DNA of 64,000 bases, taken from contig NZ_FOEJ01000001.1 in NCBI RefSeq assembly GCF_900110705.1, forward strand, positions 627,501 to 691,500, in the 5' to 3' direction. Shown here one piece after another: positions 8,728 through 17,566 of the stretch. How positions within the stretch are numbered: the first letter of the stretch is position 1; each line of letters begins with the position of its first letter. Under the pieces are notes generated by a model. That model did no database searches. It was not told where the DNA came from and saw only the letters and a program-made list of their open reading frames with translations. Position numbers and translations under genes: made by a program. The stretch comes from Loktanella sp. DSM 29012 (GTDB lineage: Bacteria; Pseudomonadota; Alphaproteobacteria; Rhodobacterales; Rhodobacteraceae).

Positions 8728-10008
8728 ATGGCCCTAGATCGAAGCGCAACCGAAGCGGCGGCGGAAAAGACACTCTACGAGGTCGGCCAGCTGCCGCCTC
8801 TCGGCCATGTGCCGGACCAGATGTATGCGTGGACGATCCGGCGCGAGCGTCACGGCGAACCCGACAAGGCATTCGAGATCGAAGTCGTTGACGTGCCCAA
8901 GCCTGACAGCAACGAAGTGCTGGTCATGGTGATGGCGGCAGGCGTCAACTACAACGGGATCTGGGCCGGCCTCGGCATTCCCCTCAGCCCATTCGACGTG
9001 CACAAGGCGGATTATCACATCGCGGGGTCCGACGCCTCGGGGATCGTCTGGGCCGTGGGCGACAAGGTGAAACGCTGGAAAGTCGGCGACGAGGTCGTGA
9101 TTCATTGCAATCAGGACGACGGCGACGACGAACATTGCAACGGTGGCGATCCGATGGACAGCCCCAGCCAGCGCATTTGGGGCTATGAGACACCTGACGG
9201 CAGCTTTGCCCAGTTTACCTGCGTGCAATCGCAGCAGTTGATGCTGCGCCCCAAGCATCTGACATGGGAAGAGGCCGCCTGCTATACGCTGACGCTGGCC
9301 ACCGCATACCGGATGCTGTTCGGCCACCACCCGCACGAGCTGAAGCCCGGTCAGAACGTTCTGGTCTGGGGGGCCTCGGGCGGTCTGGGGTCCTATGCGA
9401 TCCAGTTGATCAATACGGCAGGTGCCAACGCAATCGGCGTGATTTCAGACGAATCCAAACGTGATTTCGTCATGTCGCTGGGTGCAAAGGGCGTGCTGAA
9501 CCGCAACGATTTCAACTGCTGGGGCCAGATGCCCACGGTCAACACGCCAGAATACAAGGAATGGTTCGCCGAGACGCGCAAGTTCGGTAAGGCGATCTGG
9601 GACATCACCGGCAAGGGCGTGAACGTCGACATGGTGTTCGAACACCCGGGCGAAGCGACGTTCCCCGTGTCGACCTTTGTTTGCAAACGTGGCGGCATGG
9701 TCGTGATCTGCGCAGGCACCACCGGCTATAACCTGACATTCGATGTGCGCTACATGTGGATGCACCAGAAACGTCTGCAAGGCAGCCACTTTGCCAACCT
9801 CAAGCAGGCATCGGCCGCGAATCAGTTGATGATCGAACGCAGGCTGGATCCATGCATGTCAGAGGTGTTTGGCTGGGACGACATCCCCGCCGCCCACACC
9901 AAGATGCGCAAGAACGAACACAAGCCCGGCAACATGGCCGTTCTGGTTCAAAGCCCGCGCGCTGGCCTGCGCACGGTCGAGGATGCACGCGCCGAACAGC
10001 GCGGGTAA
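8728..10008 (+). CDS. ccr: Crotonyl-CoA carboxylase/reductase
   Basis: Key enzyme of the ethylmalonyl-CoA pathway: NADPH-dependent reductive carboxylation of crotonyl-CoA to ethylmalonyl-CoA. The 426-residue protein belongs to the medium-chain dehydrogenase/reductase superfamily. Long stretches are near-identical to known Ccr proteins, including AAGVNYNGIWAGLG, HIAGSDASGIVWAVGD, the nucleotide-binding VWGASGGLGSYAIQL and MWMHQKRLQGSHFANLKQA. The start at 8728 (MALDRSAT) has GGAGA directly upstream; an ATG four codons earlier is less well placed. A terminator follows at 10029. Ecm lies divergently nearby. Very secure. Confidence 0.98.
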   Translation: MALDRSATEAAAEKTLYEVGQLPPLGHVPDQMYAWTIRRERHGEPDKAFEIEVVDVPKPDSNEVLVMVMAAGVNYNGIWAGLGIPLSPFDVHKADYHIAGSDASGIVWAVGDKVKRWKVGDEVVIHCNQDDGDDEHCNGGDPMDSPSQRIWGYETPDGSFAQFTCVQSQQLMLRPKHLTWEEAACYTLTLATAYRMLFGHHPHELKPGQNVLVWGASGGLGSYAIQLINTAGANAIGVISDESKRDFVMSLGAKGVLNRNDFNCWGQMPTVNTPEYKEWFAETRKFGKAIWDITGKGVNVDMVFEHPGEATFPVSTFVCKRGGMVVICAGTTGYNLTFDVRYMWMHQKRLQGSHFANLKQASAANQLMIERRLDPCMSEVFGWDDIPAAHTKMRKNEHKPGNMAVLVQSPRAGLRTVEDARAEQRG

Positions 10009-10028
10009 GACTTGCACCACGGGACAAA

Positions 10029-10057
10029 GGGTCCGCCGGTTTGGCGGGCCCTTTTTT
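10029..10057 (+). terminator. Rho-independent terminator after ccr
   Basis: A nine-base GC-rich stem (10029-10037 with 10043-10051, one G-T pair) with a five-base loop is followed by six T residues. It begins 20 bases after the ccr stop. Confidence 0.92.
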
Positions 10058-10176
10058 GTCTGCGGTCCTACCGCAGCGGTGCGCGTCTGCGGAACTGAAC
10101 ACGGCACCGCATGAACCCGGCGCGCAGGCCCGGTTAGCGCTGGCAGGGCCGGGCCACCGCAGGTAGTGTCGCGGCC

Positions 10177-11712
10177 ATGAATACCCCCGCGATCACCTTT
10201 TCCGATGACCAGGCGCAAGCCTGGGACAATGTTGCCGTTATTCTGCGACAGGCGGGCATCGACCTTGACGGCGACCTGCTGGAACCGCCGCAAACGGACG
10301 AATCCGACGTGATGGCCGTGATCGGCAAGGCGGGCAGCGGCAAGACGATGTTGCTGGCGGAACTGTATCGCGCGCTGGAGGGCGCTGGCGTCGATATCGT
10401 GTCAGGCGACTACGAGAGCAAAAAGCGTCCCAACCGCCGTACGCTGGCGATCCTGGCACCAACGAACAAGGCCGCCAGCGTCTTGCGCAATCGTGGCGTG
10501 CCTGCAACGACGATCCACCGCATCCTGTACACGCCCGTTTATGATCCCGAATATGAACGGGTGGCCGAATGGCTGGCAGGGCAGGGCGAACGACCTGAAA
10601 TCGAGGGCCTGACCGACCTGTCTCTGGACCGCGCCGCCGCGTCCTATGAGCTGCACAAATCCATTCCCGCAGCACTGGCCGCCGCCGGTCTGCGCGGCAG
10701 TGATTTCATCACCGGCTGGAAACGCCGCGAGGAACCACTGGATATCGGGTTCGTCGATGAATCCTCGATGCTGGATCAAAAACAGTTCGAAGATCTGCGC
10801 GAGATCTTTCCCACCTTGCTGTTGTTCGGTGATCCGGCCCAGTTGCCGCCGGTCCAGTCCAGCGGTGGCATGGTTTTCGAGACACTACCAGAGAGCCGGG
10901 TGCAGACGCTGAATCGCATCCATCGTCAGGACGCAGACAACCCGATCCTTGATCTGGCGCATGCGCTGGCAGACCCGATGCTGGATTTCTATCATTTCGA
11001 GCGGATGATCGCAGAGGCCGCCGCGCGCGACGAACGTGTGGTCATGGCCCAAAGGGTCGAATCCGATCTGATGGCGCGGTCACCGGTTCTGGTCTGGACG
11101 AACAAGACGCGCATCAGGTTGATCCACGCCTTTCGCGCGGCCTTTGATGCACCGCCCGACAGCCTGCTGGAAGGCGAGCCGCTGATCTGCGACGGCATCG
11201 AACTACCGATGAAGCACCGCAAGAAACGGCTCGACCTCGAGGCGCGCGGCCTGATCAAGGGCGCACAGGTCATCTACCTTGGGCCGGGCAAGCGGCCCGG
11301 TTTCAGCCGTTTGCACCTGATCGGCGCACTGGACCCGCAGATGTCGGCGGCCAGTATCGTCAAGATCGAACACGAGGGCGACGCCGAACCCTTTATCCCC
11401 TTTGCCGCGAAGATGGGGGCGACGTTCCTGCACGGGGCCGCTGTCACCATCCACAAGGCACAGGGGAGTCAGTGGGACACGGTGCAGGTCTTTGCTCCCG
11501 ATATCGAAATGGCGTCCCGCATGGGCCGGGTCGAGGCTGGCCAGCCGCTGTGGAAACGGCTGGCCTATGTTGCCATCACGCGGGCGGAAACGCAGTTGCG
11601 CTGGGTCGTGCGGAACCGTCTGGGCAAACCGGCGGAACCGGTCTTGCGGGTCGATGATCTGAAACCCGGCCCTGCGCCCCTAGTCTTGCAGGCCGAAACC
11701 GACGACAGCTAG
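10177..11712 (+). CDS. RecD-like ATP-dependent DNA helicase
   Basis: A 511-residue superfamily 1B helicase. Walker A is GKAGSGKTML near residue 50; APTNKAA is the next helicase motif, followed by the Walker B/DEAD-like segment FVDESSMLD and FGDPAQLPPV. The C-terminal part carries a UvrD-like second domain with HGAAVTIHKAQGSQW and YVAITRAETQL, the RecD motifs V and VI. It is shorter than E. coli RecD and lacks a RecB or RecC partner nearby, so it is probably a stand-alone RecD-like (Dda-like) helicase in repair or recombination. It converges with the TIGR02186 gene, overlapping by four bases. Confidence 0.88.
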   Translation: MNTPAITFSDDQAQAWDNVAVILRQAGIDLDGDLLEPPQTDESDVMAVIGKAGSGKTMLLAELYRALEGAGVDIVSGDYESKKRPNRRTLAILAPTNKAASVLRNRGVPATTIHRILYTPVYDPEYERVAEWLAGQGERPEIEGLTDLSLDRAAASYELHKSIPAALAAAGLRGSDFITGWKRREEPLDIGFVDESSMLDQKQFEDLREIFPTLLLFGDPAQLPPVQSSGGMVFETLPESRVQTLNRIHRQDADNPILDLAHALADPMLDFYHFERMIAEAAARDERVVMAQRVESDLMARSPVLVWTNKTRIRLIHAFRAAFDAPPDSLLEGEPLICDGIELPMKHRKKRLDLEARGLIKGAQVIYLGPGKRPGFSRLHLIGALDPQMSAASIVKIEHEGDAEPFIPFAAKMGATFLHGAAVTIHKAQGSQWDTVQVFAPDIEMASRMGRVEAGQPLWKRLAYVAITRAETQLRWVVRNRLGKPAEPVLRVDDLKPGPAPLVLQAETDDS

Positions 11713-12461
11713 CGGCGCAGTGCTGCAAATCCGGCCGATGCCGCCCAACCCGCAGCCGCCGCCAGGACCAGAGACAGCATCCCGTAGATCAGCGGATCGG
11801 AATGCGCGAGGTTGTACAGCCACCGTTCCAGTCCAACCTTTTGCACGGGAATGACGGTGCTGGCCTCGTCGATGGGGCGACCGTCACGGGTCAGGAAAAT
11901 ACGCGCCACATAATCGCCTTCGGTCAGATTGGCAGGCAGGGCAAATGACGCCATGAACAGCGTATCCTGTTCCAGATCGACGCCGTTGATCTGGGTCTGA
12001 TACAGGTTATCCGCCTCGCGGATGCGGATCAGTGCCTCGGTGAATGCGGCGCTGTCCTGCACGGTTGCGCCAACCGACCGGATCGCGCGAGGGATCGTGA
12101 TCTCTTGGCGCAGGTCTGACGTGTCACGCAGCACCTCTTGCAAGGGGCCGGATGTAGCCACTGCATAGAATGAGGGGGCATTGTCGACCTCGACCTCGTC
12201 GGTGTTGATCCAGATGCCATAGCGGCGGGCCTTGCGATAGACCGACACGCGCTGGTCGGGGCCCGCCACGGTGACGATGACGCCCAGATCGCCGTCGTCC
12301 GTCGGGGCGGGTGCGTCGCGGCGGACAGCACCAAAGATCAGGATATCATCCCCGTCAAAGGTCGCGGTGATCGAAACGGAATCCTGGCTTAGTCCCAGAA
12401 CGATGGTTTCTGCACGGGCAGCACCGGTCAAAATAAGCAAGATCAGGATGATGCGGAACAT
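11709..12461 (-). CDS. TIGR02186 membrane-anchored protein
   Basis: A 250-residue TIGR02186 family protein with a signal peptide (residues 1-17, cleavage after ARA), a periplasmic beta-rich body and one C-terminal membrane segment (about 222-246) followed by a short basic tail. The family is typical of alphaproteobacteria and is commonly encoded beside a TauE/SafE-type sulfite or sulfonate exporter, exactly as here: its ATG overlaps the stop of the upstream transporter gene by one base. The pair probably forms one functional unit, but no biochemical role is established. Confidence 0.85.
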   Translation of the reverse strand: MFRIILILLILTGAARAETIVLGLSQDSVSITATFDGDDILIFGAVRRDAPAPTDDGDLGVIVTVAGPDQRVSVYRKARRYGIWINTDEVEVDNAPSFYAVATSGPLQEVLRDTSDLRQEITIPRAIRSVGATVQDSAAFTEALIRIREADNLYQTQINGVDLEQDTLFMASFALPANLTEGDYVARIFLTRDGRPIDEASTVIPVQKVGLERWLYNLAHSDPLIYGMLSLVLAAAAGWAASAGFAALRR

Positions 12462-13378
12462 CAGACCCCTCCTGCGCTGACGGAATAAAGTTCGGCCGGT
12501 TGCAGCAGCAAATCCAGCGCCAGTTTCCCGCAGACCAGCAGCACCAGCAACGCCAGCAGGATGCGCAGCTGTTCGGCCTTGAGCCGAAGCCCCAGGATCG
12601 CCCCGAATTGCGCACCGATCACGCCGCCGATGATCAAGAGCAGGGCGAGCACGATGTCGACGGTATAGTTCGTCGTGGCGTGCAGCATGGTCGTGTAGGA
12701 GGTCACGAAGATGATCTGGAACAGCGATGTGCCGATCACCACCTTCGTCGGCATGCCCAGCAGATAGATCATCGCAGGCACCATCACGAAACCGCCACCC
12801 ACGCCCATGATCGCGGACAAAATGCCGACGAACACGCCGACCAGCAGGGGCGGCACGACCGAAATATACAACCCCGATACCCGGAATTTTACCTTCAGCG
12901 GCAGCTTGTGCACCCAGTTGTGCTGACGGCGTGCGCGACGCGGACCCGACGGGTTACGCGCCCGGCGCATGGCGTTCAGACTCTCGATCATCATCAGCGA
13001 CCCGATGGTGCCCAGAAATACCACGTAGAACAGGTTCACCAGCAGATCGACCTGACCTAGTGCGCGCAGGTAGTTGAACACGACCAGACCCAGCGACGAC
13101 CCGATCAGGCCGCCGATCAGCAGCACGGTGCCCATTCGGAAATCGACCGTCTTGCGTTTCACATGGGCCAGCAACGCAGAAAAGCTGGAGGCAACGATCT
13201 GGTTTGTCGATGTCGCAACGGCGACAGCCGGGGGAATGCCCACAAAAAACAAGAGCGGCGTGATCAGAAACCCGCCGCCCACACCGAACATGCCCGATAG
13301 CAACCCGACCAGCCCCCCGAGGCCCAGCAACAGGAACGCGTCGACCGACACTTCGGCGATGGGTAGGTATATCTGCAT
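12461..13378 (-). CDS. TauE/SafE (TSUP) family anion exporter
   Basis: A 305-residue inner-membrane transporter of the TSUP family, which moves sulfite, organosulfonates or similar anions. The protein is highly hydrophobic with about eight membrane segments. The repeated family signature GGLVGLLSGMFGVGGGFLITP appears in the first half and VGILSAIMGVGGGFVMVP in the second, showing the internal duplication. The start at 13378 (MQIYLPIAEV) is preferred over an upstream in-frame ATG at 13399. It is translationally coupled to the TIGR02186 gene downstream. Substrate not determinable. Confidence 0.9.
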   Translation of the reverse strand: MQIYLPIAEVSVDAFLLLGLGGLVGLLSGMFGVGGGFLITPLLFFVGIPPAVAVATSTNQIVASSFSALLAHVKRKTVDFRMGTVLLIGGLIGSSLGLVVFNYLRALGQVDLLVNLFYVVFLGTIGSLMMIESLNAMRRARNPSGPRRARRQHNWVHKLPLKVKFRVSGLYISVVPPLLVGVFVGILSAIMGVGGGFVMVPAMIYLLGMPTKVVIGTSLFQIIFVTSYTTMLHATTNYTVDIVLALLLIIGGVIGAQFGAILGLRLKAEQLRILLALLVLLVCGKLALDLLLQPAELYSVSAGGV

Positions 13379-13400
13379 GTCTGATCCGGACAGTGGCACG

Positions 13401-13432
13401 AAAACGATAACCGGGCGCGAAAGCGCACCCGG
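13401..13432 (-). terminator. Terminator of the BMP-type ABC importer operon
   Basis: On the minus strand, 14 bases after the permease stop, a GC-rich hairpin (13432-13411, CCGGG/CCCGG outer stem with an inner GCG/CGC stem) is followed by a T-rich stretch ending in TTTT. Confidence 0.7.
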
Positions 13433-13446
13433 CTGTCATAGCACCC

Positions 13447-14415
13447 TTACCGCTCTTTGACGTAGGGTTCACCCCCTGCACGTGGTGGAATCGCCTTTCC
13501 GACGAAACCAGCAAGGATGACGACGGTCAGGATGTAGGGCAGGGCGTCCAGCAGCTGCGACTGGATGTTGAATTGCAACACCCGTTCGATCAGGTCGGAC
13601 CGTAGTGCTATGGCTTGCAGGAAACCGAACAGCAGGCAGGCCCACAGACAATAGACGGGCCGCCATTTTGCAAAGATCAGCGCGGCCAATGCGATATAGC
13701 CACGTCCGGCGCTCATGTCCTTGGTGAATCCCGCTTGCAGGGCGGTCGCCAGATAGGCACCTGCAATGCCGCACAGCACGCCACAGATGGCCACGGCAGC
13801 GAACCGCATACCGACGACGCTGATGCCCGCCGTGTCGACCGCCGCCGGATTTTCACCCACGGCCCGCAGGCGCAGACCGAAACGGGTGGAAAACAGCACC
13901 CAGGCCGTGATCGGGACGATCAGCAGCGCGAGATAGACGATGATGGTATGGCCTGAAATCAGCTCGTAATAGATTGGACCCAGCACGGGCACATCGCGCA
14001 GTGCCTCGGCCCCCGGCAGGGTGATGGGATTGAACCGTGCGGCACCCGCCAGCTGGGGCGTGCGTCCGCCTTCGGCAAACCAGCTTTGTGCGATGACGAC
14101 CGTCAGGCCAGCGGCCAGAAAGTTGATGGCGACCCCTGAAATCAACTGGTTGCCCCGGAAGGTGATCGAGGCGAGCCCGTGAATCGCGGACAACAACAGA
14201 GATGCAAAGATCCCCGCCAACAGGCCCAGCCAGACGCTGCCCGTGACCGCAGCAATCGCCGCGGACAGGAATGCGGCAGCCAGCATCTTGCCCTCTAGCC
14301 CGATGTCGAAAATGCCCGCACGTTCGGAAAACAGACCGGCCAGACAGGCCAGCAGCAGCGGTGTTGCCAGTCGCAGTGTCGAATCCAGCAGTTGCAGCAG
14401 TGTCAGCAGATCCAT
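13447..14415 (-). CDS. BMP-type ABC importer, permease 2
   Basis: Inner-membrane permease (322 residues) of the branched-chain/ribose permease fold, of the YufQ type found with BMP-family binding proteins that import nucleosides or purine bases. It has about eight to nine membrane segments, and the first half carries the family segment FSERAGIFDIGLEGKMLAAAF. Its ATG overlaps the stop of the upstream permease (TGATG), so the two are translated together. It is the last gene of the five-gene operon and is followed by a terminator. Confidence 0.92.
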   Translation of the reverse strand: MDLLTLLQLLDSTLRLATPLLLACLAGLFSERAGIFDIGLEGKMLAAAFLSAAIAAVTGSVWLGLLAGIFASLLLSAIHGLASITFRGNQLISGVAINFLAAGLTVVIAQSWFAEGGRTPQLAGAARFNPITLPGAEALRDVPVLGPIYYELISGHTIIVYLALLIVPITAWVLFSTRFGLRLRAVGENPAAVDTAGISVVGMRFAAVAICGVLCGIAGAYLATALQAGFTKDMSAGRGYIALAALIFAKWRPVYCLWACLLFGFLQAIALRSDLIERVLQFNIQSQLLDALPYILTVVILAGFVGKAIPPRAGGEPYVKER

Positions 14416-15545
14416 CAGTTCGTCCCCACGGCAGGCGTCGATTTCGCGTCAGGCTTGGGCGGCTTGCGGCGCGACAGGAAAAACCGTTCCAGCGGCATCC
14501 GCACCATGTTGTCCAGCGCACCGGTGAACAGGATGACCAGCGCCTGAATGACGACAATCAGCTCGCGCGGGATAGACGTCCACAGCGCCAGTTCTGCCCC
14601 GCCCTGATACAGAAAGCCGAACAGGATGGCGGCGAGAAATACGCCCAGCGGGTGACTGCGCCCCATCAGCGCCACGGCGATGCCGATGAAACCAGCACCT
14701 TCGACAGCGTTCAGCACCAGGCGCTCTGCCTCGCCCTGCACGTTGTTGATCGCCATCATCCCGGCCAGACCGCCCGAAATCAGCAATGACACGACGATGA
14801 TCTTGGTCGGGCTGATGCCCGCGTATTTCGCTGCCGATTCCGAATGCCCGTAGGCGCGGATCTCGTATCCCAGGCGCGTGCGCCAGATCAGCGCCCACAG
14901 CGCGATACAGGCCGCGATTGCCACGAAAAAGCTGATGTTCGCCGGTGCGCCGCGAAACAGCGTGGCCTCACCGAACGAAAACATGTCCTGAAAACTGGGC
15001 AGATGCGTGGTTTCGGGAAACTTGCCTGTGGCGGGTTCCATGCTGCCCGCAGGTTTCAGCGCGCCGACCAGCAGATAGTTCAGCAGCGCTGCGGCGATAA
15101 AGTTGAACATGATCGTCGTGATGACGATGTGACTGCCCCGCTTGGCCTGAAGAATCGCCGGGATAAAGGCCCAGGCGGCCCCGAACAGCGCCGCACCGAC
15201 GCTGGCCGTGATCAATGCCAGCGACCAATGCGGAAACGGGATGTACAGACACACGAGGGCGACGCCCAGACCGCCCAGAACGGCCTGACCTTCACCACCG
15301 ATATTGAACATGCGCGCGTGAAACGCGATGGCCACGGCGAGACCGGTAAAGATGAAATTGGTCGCGTAATACAGCGTATAGCCCCAGCCATAGGTCGACC
15401 CCAGCGCGCCATCCACCATCAGTTTCAGGGCATCCCAGGGGTTTTCACCAATGGCCAGGATGACCAGCGCCGAGAGAACCGCCGCCAGCAGCAGCGAAAT
15501 CAGCGGAACCAGAATGACCTCGGCCCATTTTGGCATGACATCCAT
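14415..15545 (-). CDS. BMP-type ABC importer, permease 1
   Basis: Inner-membrane permease (376 residues), partner of the permease downstream and of the YufP type. It is hydrophobic, with about nine membrane segments and the conserved FHARMFNIGGEGQAVLGGLG segment, the counterpart of the NIGxEG motif in the second permease. The C terminus is a charged, proline-rich cytoplasmic tail of about 25 residues. It starts two bases after the stop of the ATP-binding protein gene. With the ATPase and the binding protein it forms a nucleoside-type importer. Confidence 0.92.
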   Translation of the reverse strand: MDVMPKWAEVILVPLISLLLAAVLSALVILAIGENPWDALKLMVDGALGSTYGWGYTLYYATNFIFTGLAVAIAFHARMFNIGGEGQAVLGGLGVALVCLYIPFPHWSLALITASVGAALFGAAWAFIPAILQAKRGSHIVITTIMFNFIAAALLNYLLVGALKPAGSMEPATGKFPETTHLPSFQDMFSFGEATLFRGAPANISFFVAIAACIALWALIWRTRLGYEIRAYGHSESAAKYAGISPTKIIVVSLLISGGLAGMMAINNVQGEAERLVLNAVEGAGFIGIAVALMGRSHPLGVFLAAILFGFLYQGGAELALWTSIPRELIVVIQALVILFTGALDNMVRMPLERFFLSRRKPPKPDAKSTPAVGTN

Positions 15546-15547
15546 GA

Positions 15548-17134
15548 TCAGACCTTTCCCGTTCCGGCATGTGCCAGGTTTTCTTCGATATCTTTCACGC
15601 TGACCTGTGATGGATTTCCGGTCATGCCCGCCATCAACAGGCCCAGTTCCTTTTCGTCGGTCTGCGCGGGGTCGCGTTCGCCCATGATGTGACCGTCGAA
15701 CATGACTGCAATCCGGTCGGACAGCGCGAGGATTTCTTCCAGTTCGACAGACACGAGCAGGATCGCCTTGCCCTGATCGCGCAAGGCGACGATCTGCTGA
15801 TGGATGAATTCGATCGCGCCGATATCCACGCCGCGCGTGGGCTGACCGATCAGCAGCAGGTCGGGGTTACGCTCGATCTCGCGGGCCAGTACGATCTTCT
15901 GCTGATTTCCGCCCGAAAAGTTCTTGGCCGCCAGCTTGGGATCCGGGGGACGGACGTCAAAGCGTTCCATCTTTTCGGTGGTATCTTGCAGGATCGCGGC
16001 GTTGTTCATGAACAGGCCGTTGCGATATTTGGCGTCGTGGTGATAGCCGAACGCGGTGTTTTCCCAGGCTGCGTAATCCATGATCAGACCCTCGGCCTGC
16101 CGGTCCTCGGGCACATGGGCGATGCCGCGCCGCCGCCTGCTTTGTCCGTCGGATTTCTGTCCTGTCAGGTCGATCGGTGTGCCGTTGACGGTGATCTTTC
16201 CCGATGCCTTTTCGTAGCCGCCCAGAACCTCCAGCAATTCGGACTGACCATTGCCGGCCACCCCCGCAATCCCCAGGATTTCACCCGCTCGCACGTTGAA
16301 ACTGATGCCCTTGACCCGGTGAACACCCTTGGCGTCGGTCACGTTCAGGTTCTGCACATCCAGAATCACATCGCCGGGTCGGGCGGGGGCTTTTTCCACC
16401 CGCAACAACACCTTGCGCCCGACCATCAGTTCGGCCAGTTCCTGCGGGCTGGTATCGACCGTTTTGACAGTCGCTGTCATCTCGCCTCGGCGCATGACGC
16501 TGACCGTGTCGGTAATGTCCATGATTTCGCGCAGTTTATGCGTGATCAGGATGATCGTCTTGCCCTCGCGACGCAGGTTTTCGAGGATGCGGAACAGGTG
16601 ATCTGCCTCGGCCGGGGTCAGCACGCCGGTCGGTTCATCAAGGATCAGAATGTCCGCCTGCCTATACAGCGCCTTGAGGATTTCGACCCGCTGCTGCATG
16701 CCCACGCCGATATCCTCGACAATCGCATCGGGGTCGACGTTCAATTCGTATTCGTCCGCCAGCGCCTTGAGTTCGCGTCGCGCGCGCGACAGCGACGGAC
16801 GCAACAGGCCGCTGTCCTCTGCCCCGAGGATGATGTTTTCCAGAACGGTGAAATTCTCGACCAGCTTGAAATGCTGGAACACCATGCCGATGCCTGCCGC
16901 GATGGCGGCCTGGCTGTCGGGGATATCCGTTTTGGTACCGCCGATGAAAATCTCGCCTTTGTCGGCTTTGTAGAATCCATAGAGGATGCTCATCAGGGTC
17001 GATTTGCCTGCGCCGTTTTCACCGATGATCCCGTGGATCGTGCCGGGCATGACGCGAATGCTGATGTCCTTGTTGGCCTGAACGGGCCCGAACGCCTTGG
17101 AAATGCCCTTGAGTTCGATAGCAGGTGCGGTCAT
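15548..17134 (-). CDS. BMP-type ABC importer, double ATP-binding protein
   Basis: A 528-residue ATPase with two fused nucleotide-binding domains, of the RbsA/YufO type. Domain 1 has Walker A GENGAGKST and Walker B ILILDEPT. Domain 2 keeps a degenerate P-loop (GVAGNGQSE) and an intact signature FSGGNQQK, with Walker B LLLIGQPTRG. The true start is 17134 (MTAPAIELKGISKAFGPVQ): its ATG overlaps the stop of the NTF2-like gene as ATGA, and the longer in-frame extension to 17458 lies antisense-like over that gene and is not coding. It energises the two permeases that follow. Confidence 0.93.
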   Translation of the reverse strand: MTAPAIELKGISKAFGPVQANKDISIRVMPGTIHGIIGENGAGKSTLMSILYGFYKADKGEIFIGGTKTDIPDSQAAIAAGIGMVFQHFKLVENFTVLENIILGAEDSGLLRPSLSRARRELKALADEYELNVDPDAIVEDIGVGMQQRVEILKALYRQADILILDEPTGVLTPAEADHLFRILENLRREGKTIILITHKLREIMDITDTVSVMRRGEMTATVKTVDTSPQELAELMVGRKVLLRVEKAPARPGDVILDVQNLNVTDAKGVHRVKGISFNVRAGEILGIAGVAGNGQSELLEVLGGYEKASGKITVNGTPIDLTGQKSDGQSRRRRGIAHVPEDRQAEGLIMDYAAWENTAFGYHHDAKYRNGLFMNNAAILQDTTEKMERFDVRPPDPKLAAKNFSGGNQQKIVLAREIERNPDLLLIGQPTRGVDIGAIEFIHQQIVALRDQGKAILLVSVELEEILALSDRIAVMFDGHIMGERDPAQTDEKELGLLMAGMTGNPSQVSVKDIEENLAHAGTGKV

Positions 17135-17490
17135 TGCGCCAGCCCTCCTGCGCCGGCAAATCCGGCGAGCGTCGTCACCTGGCCTGTTGCGTTCAGTGCC
17201 GCGAAATAGGTGCCGTGCTGTGCCCAATCGCCACCATCGCCGAATCCGACGATGCTGCGGGCGAATCCGTTCTGCTCTTCGGTCTGGATCACCCCGGCGG
17301 TCCAGCCGGGTGCCATCTGCGCATACATGCCGACATAGTCGACCAACGTGTCCAGTGTCGTGAGGTGTCCCGGGCTGCGCGGGTCGCAATAGACGAAATT
17401 GTCGGCCATGCAGGCCGCAATGGTCGCGCGGCGTTTCGCGGCGTCCGTTTCGCCCCATGCAGCAAAGAAATCGGCGATGCGGTCTGTCAT
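17131..17490 (-). CDS. NTF2-like (SnoaL-fold) protein in the importer operon
   Basis: A 119-residue protein with the look of an NTF2/SnoaL-like cone-fold domain: an N-terminal helix with FFAAWGETDAAKRR, then NFVYCDPRSPG, a conserved pattern in SnoaL-like proteins where DP marks the pocket. No signal peptide is seen, so it is cytoplasmic. It lies between the binding-protein gene (77 bases upstream, with a hairpin between) and the ATPase gene (four-base ATGA overlap). It could bind or modify the imported ligand. This is an unusual fifth member for such an operon; function unknown. Confidence 0.78.
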   Translation of the reverse strand: MTDRIADFFAAWGETDAAKRRATIAACMADNFVYCDPRSPGHLTTLDTLVDYVGMYAQMAPGWTAGVIQTEEQNGFARSIVGFGDGGDWAQHGTYFAALNATGQVTTLAGFAGAGGLAQ

Positions 17491-17514
17491 GACATCCCTT
17501 TTATTTTACGCATT

Positions 17515-17543
17515 GGGGCCGCGCCGATAATCGGCACGGCCCC
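17515..17543 (-). other. Intercistronic hairpin downstream of the binding-protein gene
   Basis: An extended imperfect palindrome: GGGGCCG (17515-17521) pairs with CGGCCCC (17537-17543), and CCGAT (17524-17528) with ATCGG (17530-17534). On the minus strand it is not followed by a T run, so it is more likely to protect the upstream binding-protein mRNA or attenuate readthrough than to terminate fully. This fits the need for excess binding protein over membrane components. Confidence 0.6.
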
Positions 17544-17566
17544 GGGTCTTGGCCTGATCGGCTGTC

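Noticed and set aside
17135-17458. N-terminal extension of the ABC ATPase frame
   Set aside because: The extra 108 residues are Arg/His-rich, overlap the NTF2-like gene in another frame, and the ATGA junction at 17131-17134 gives the family N terminus.
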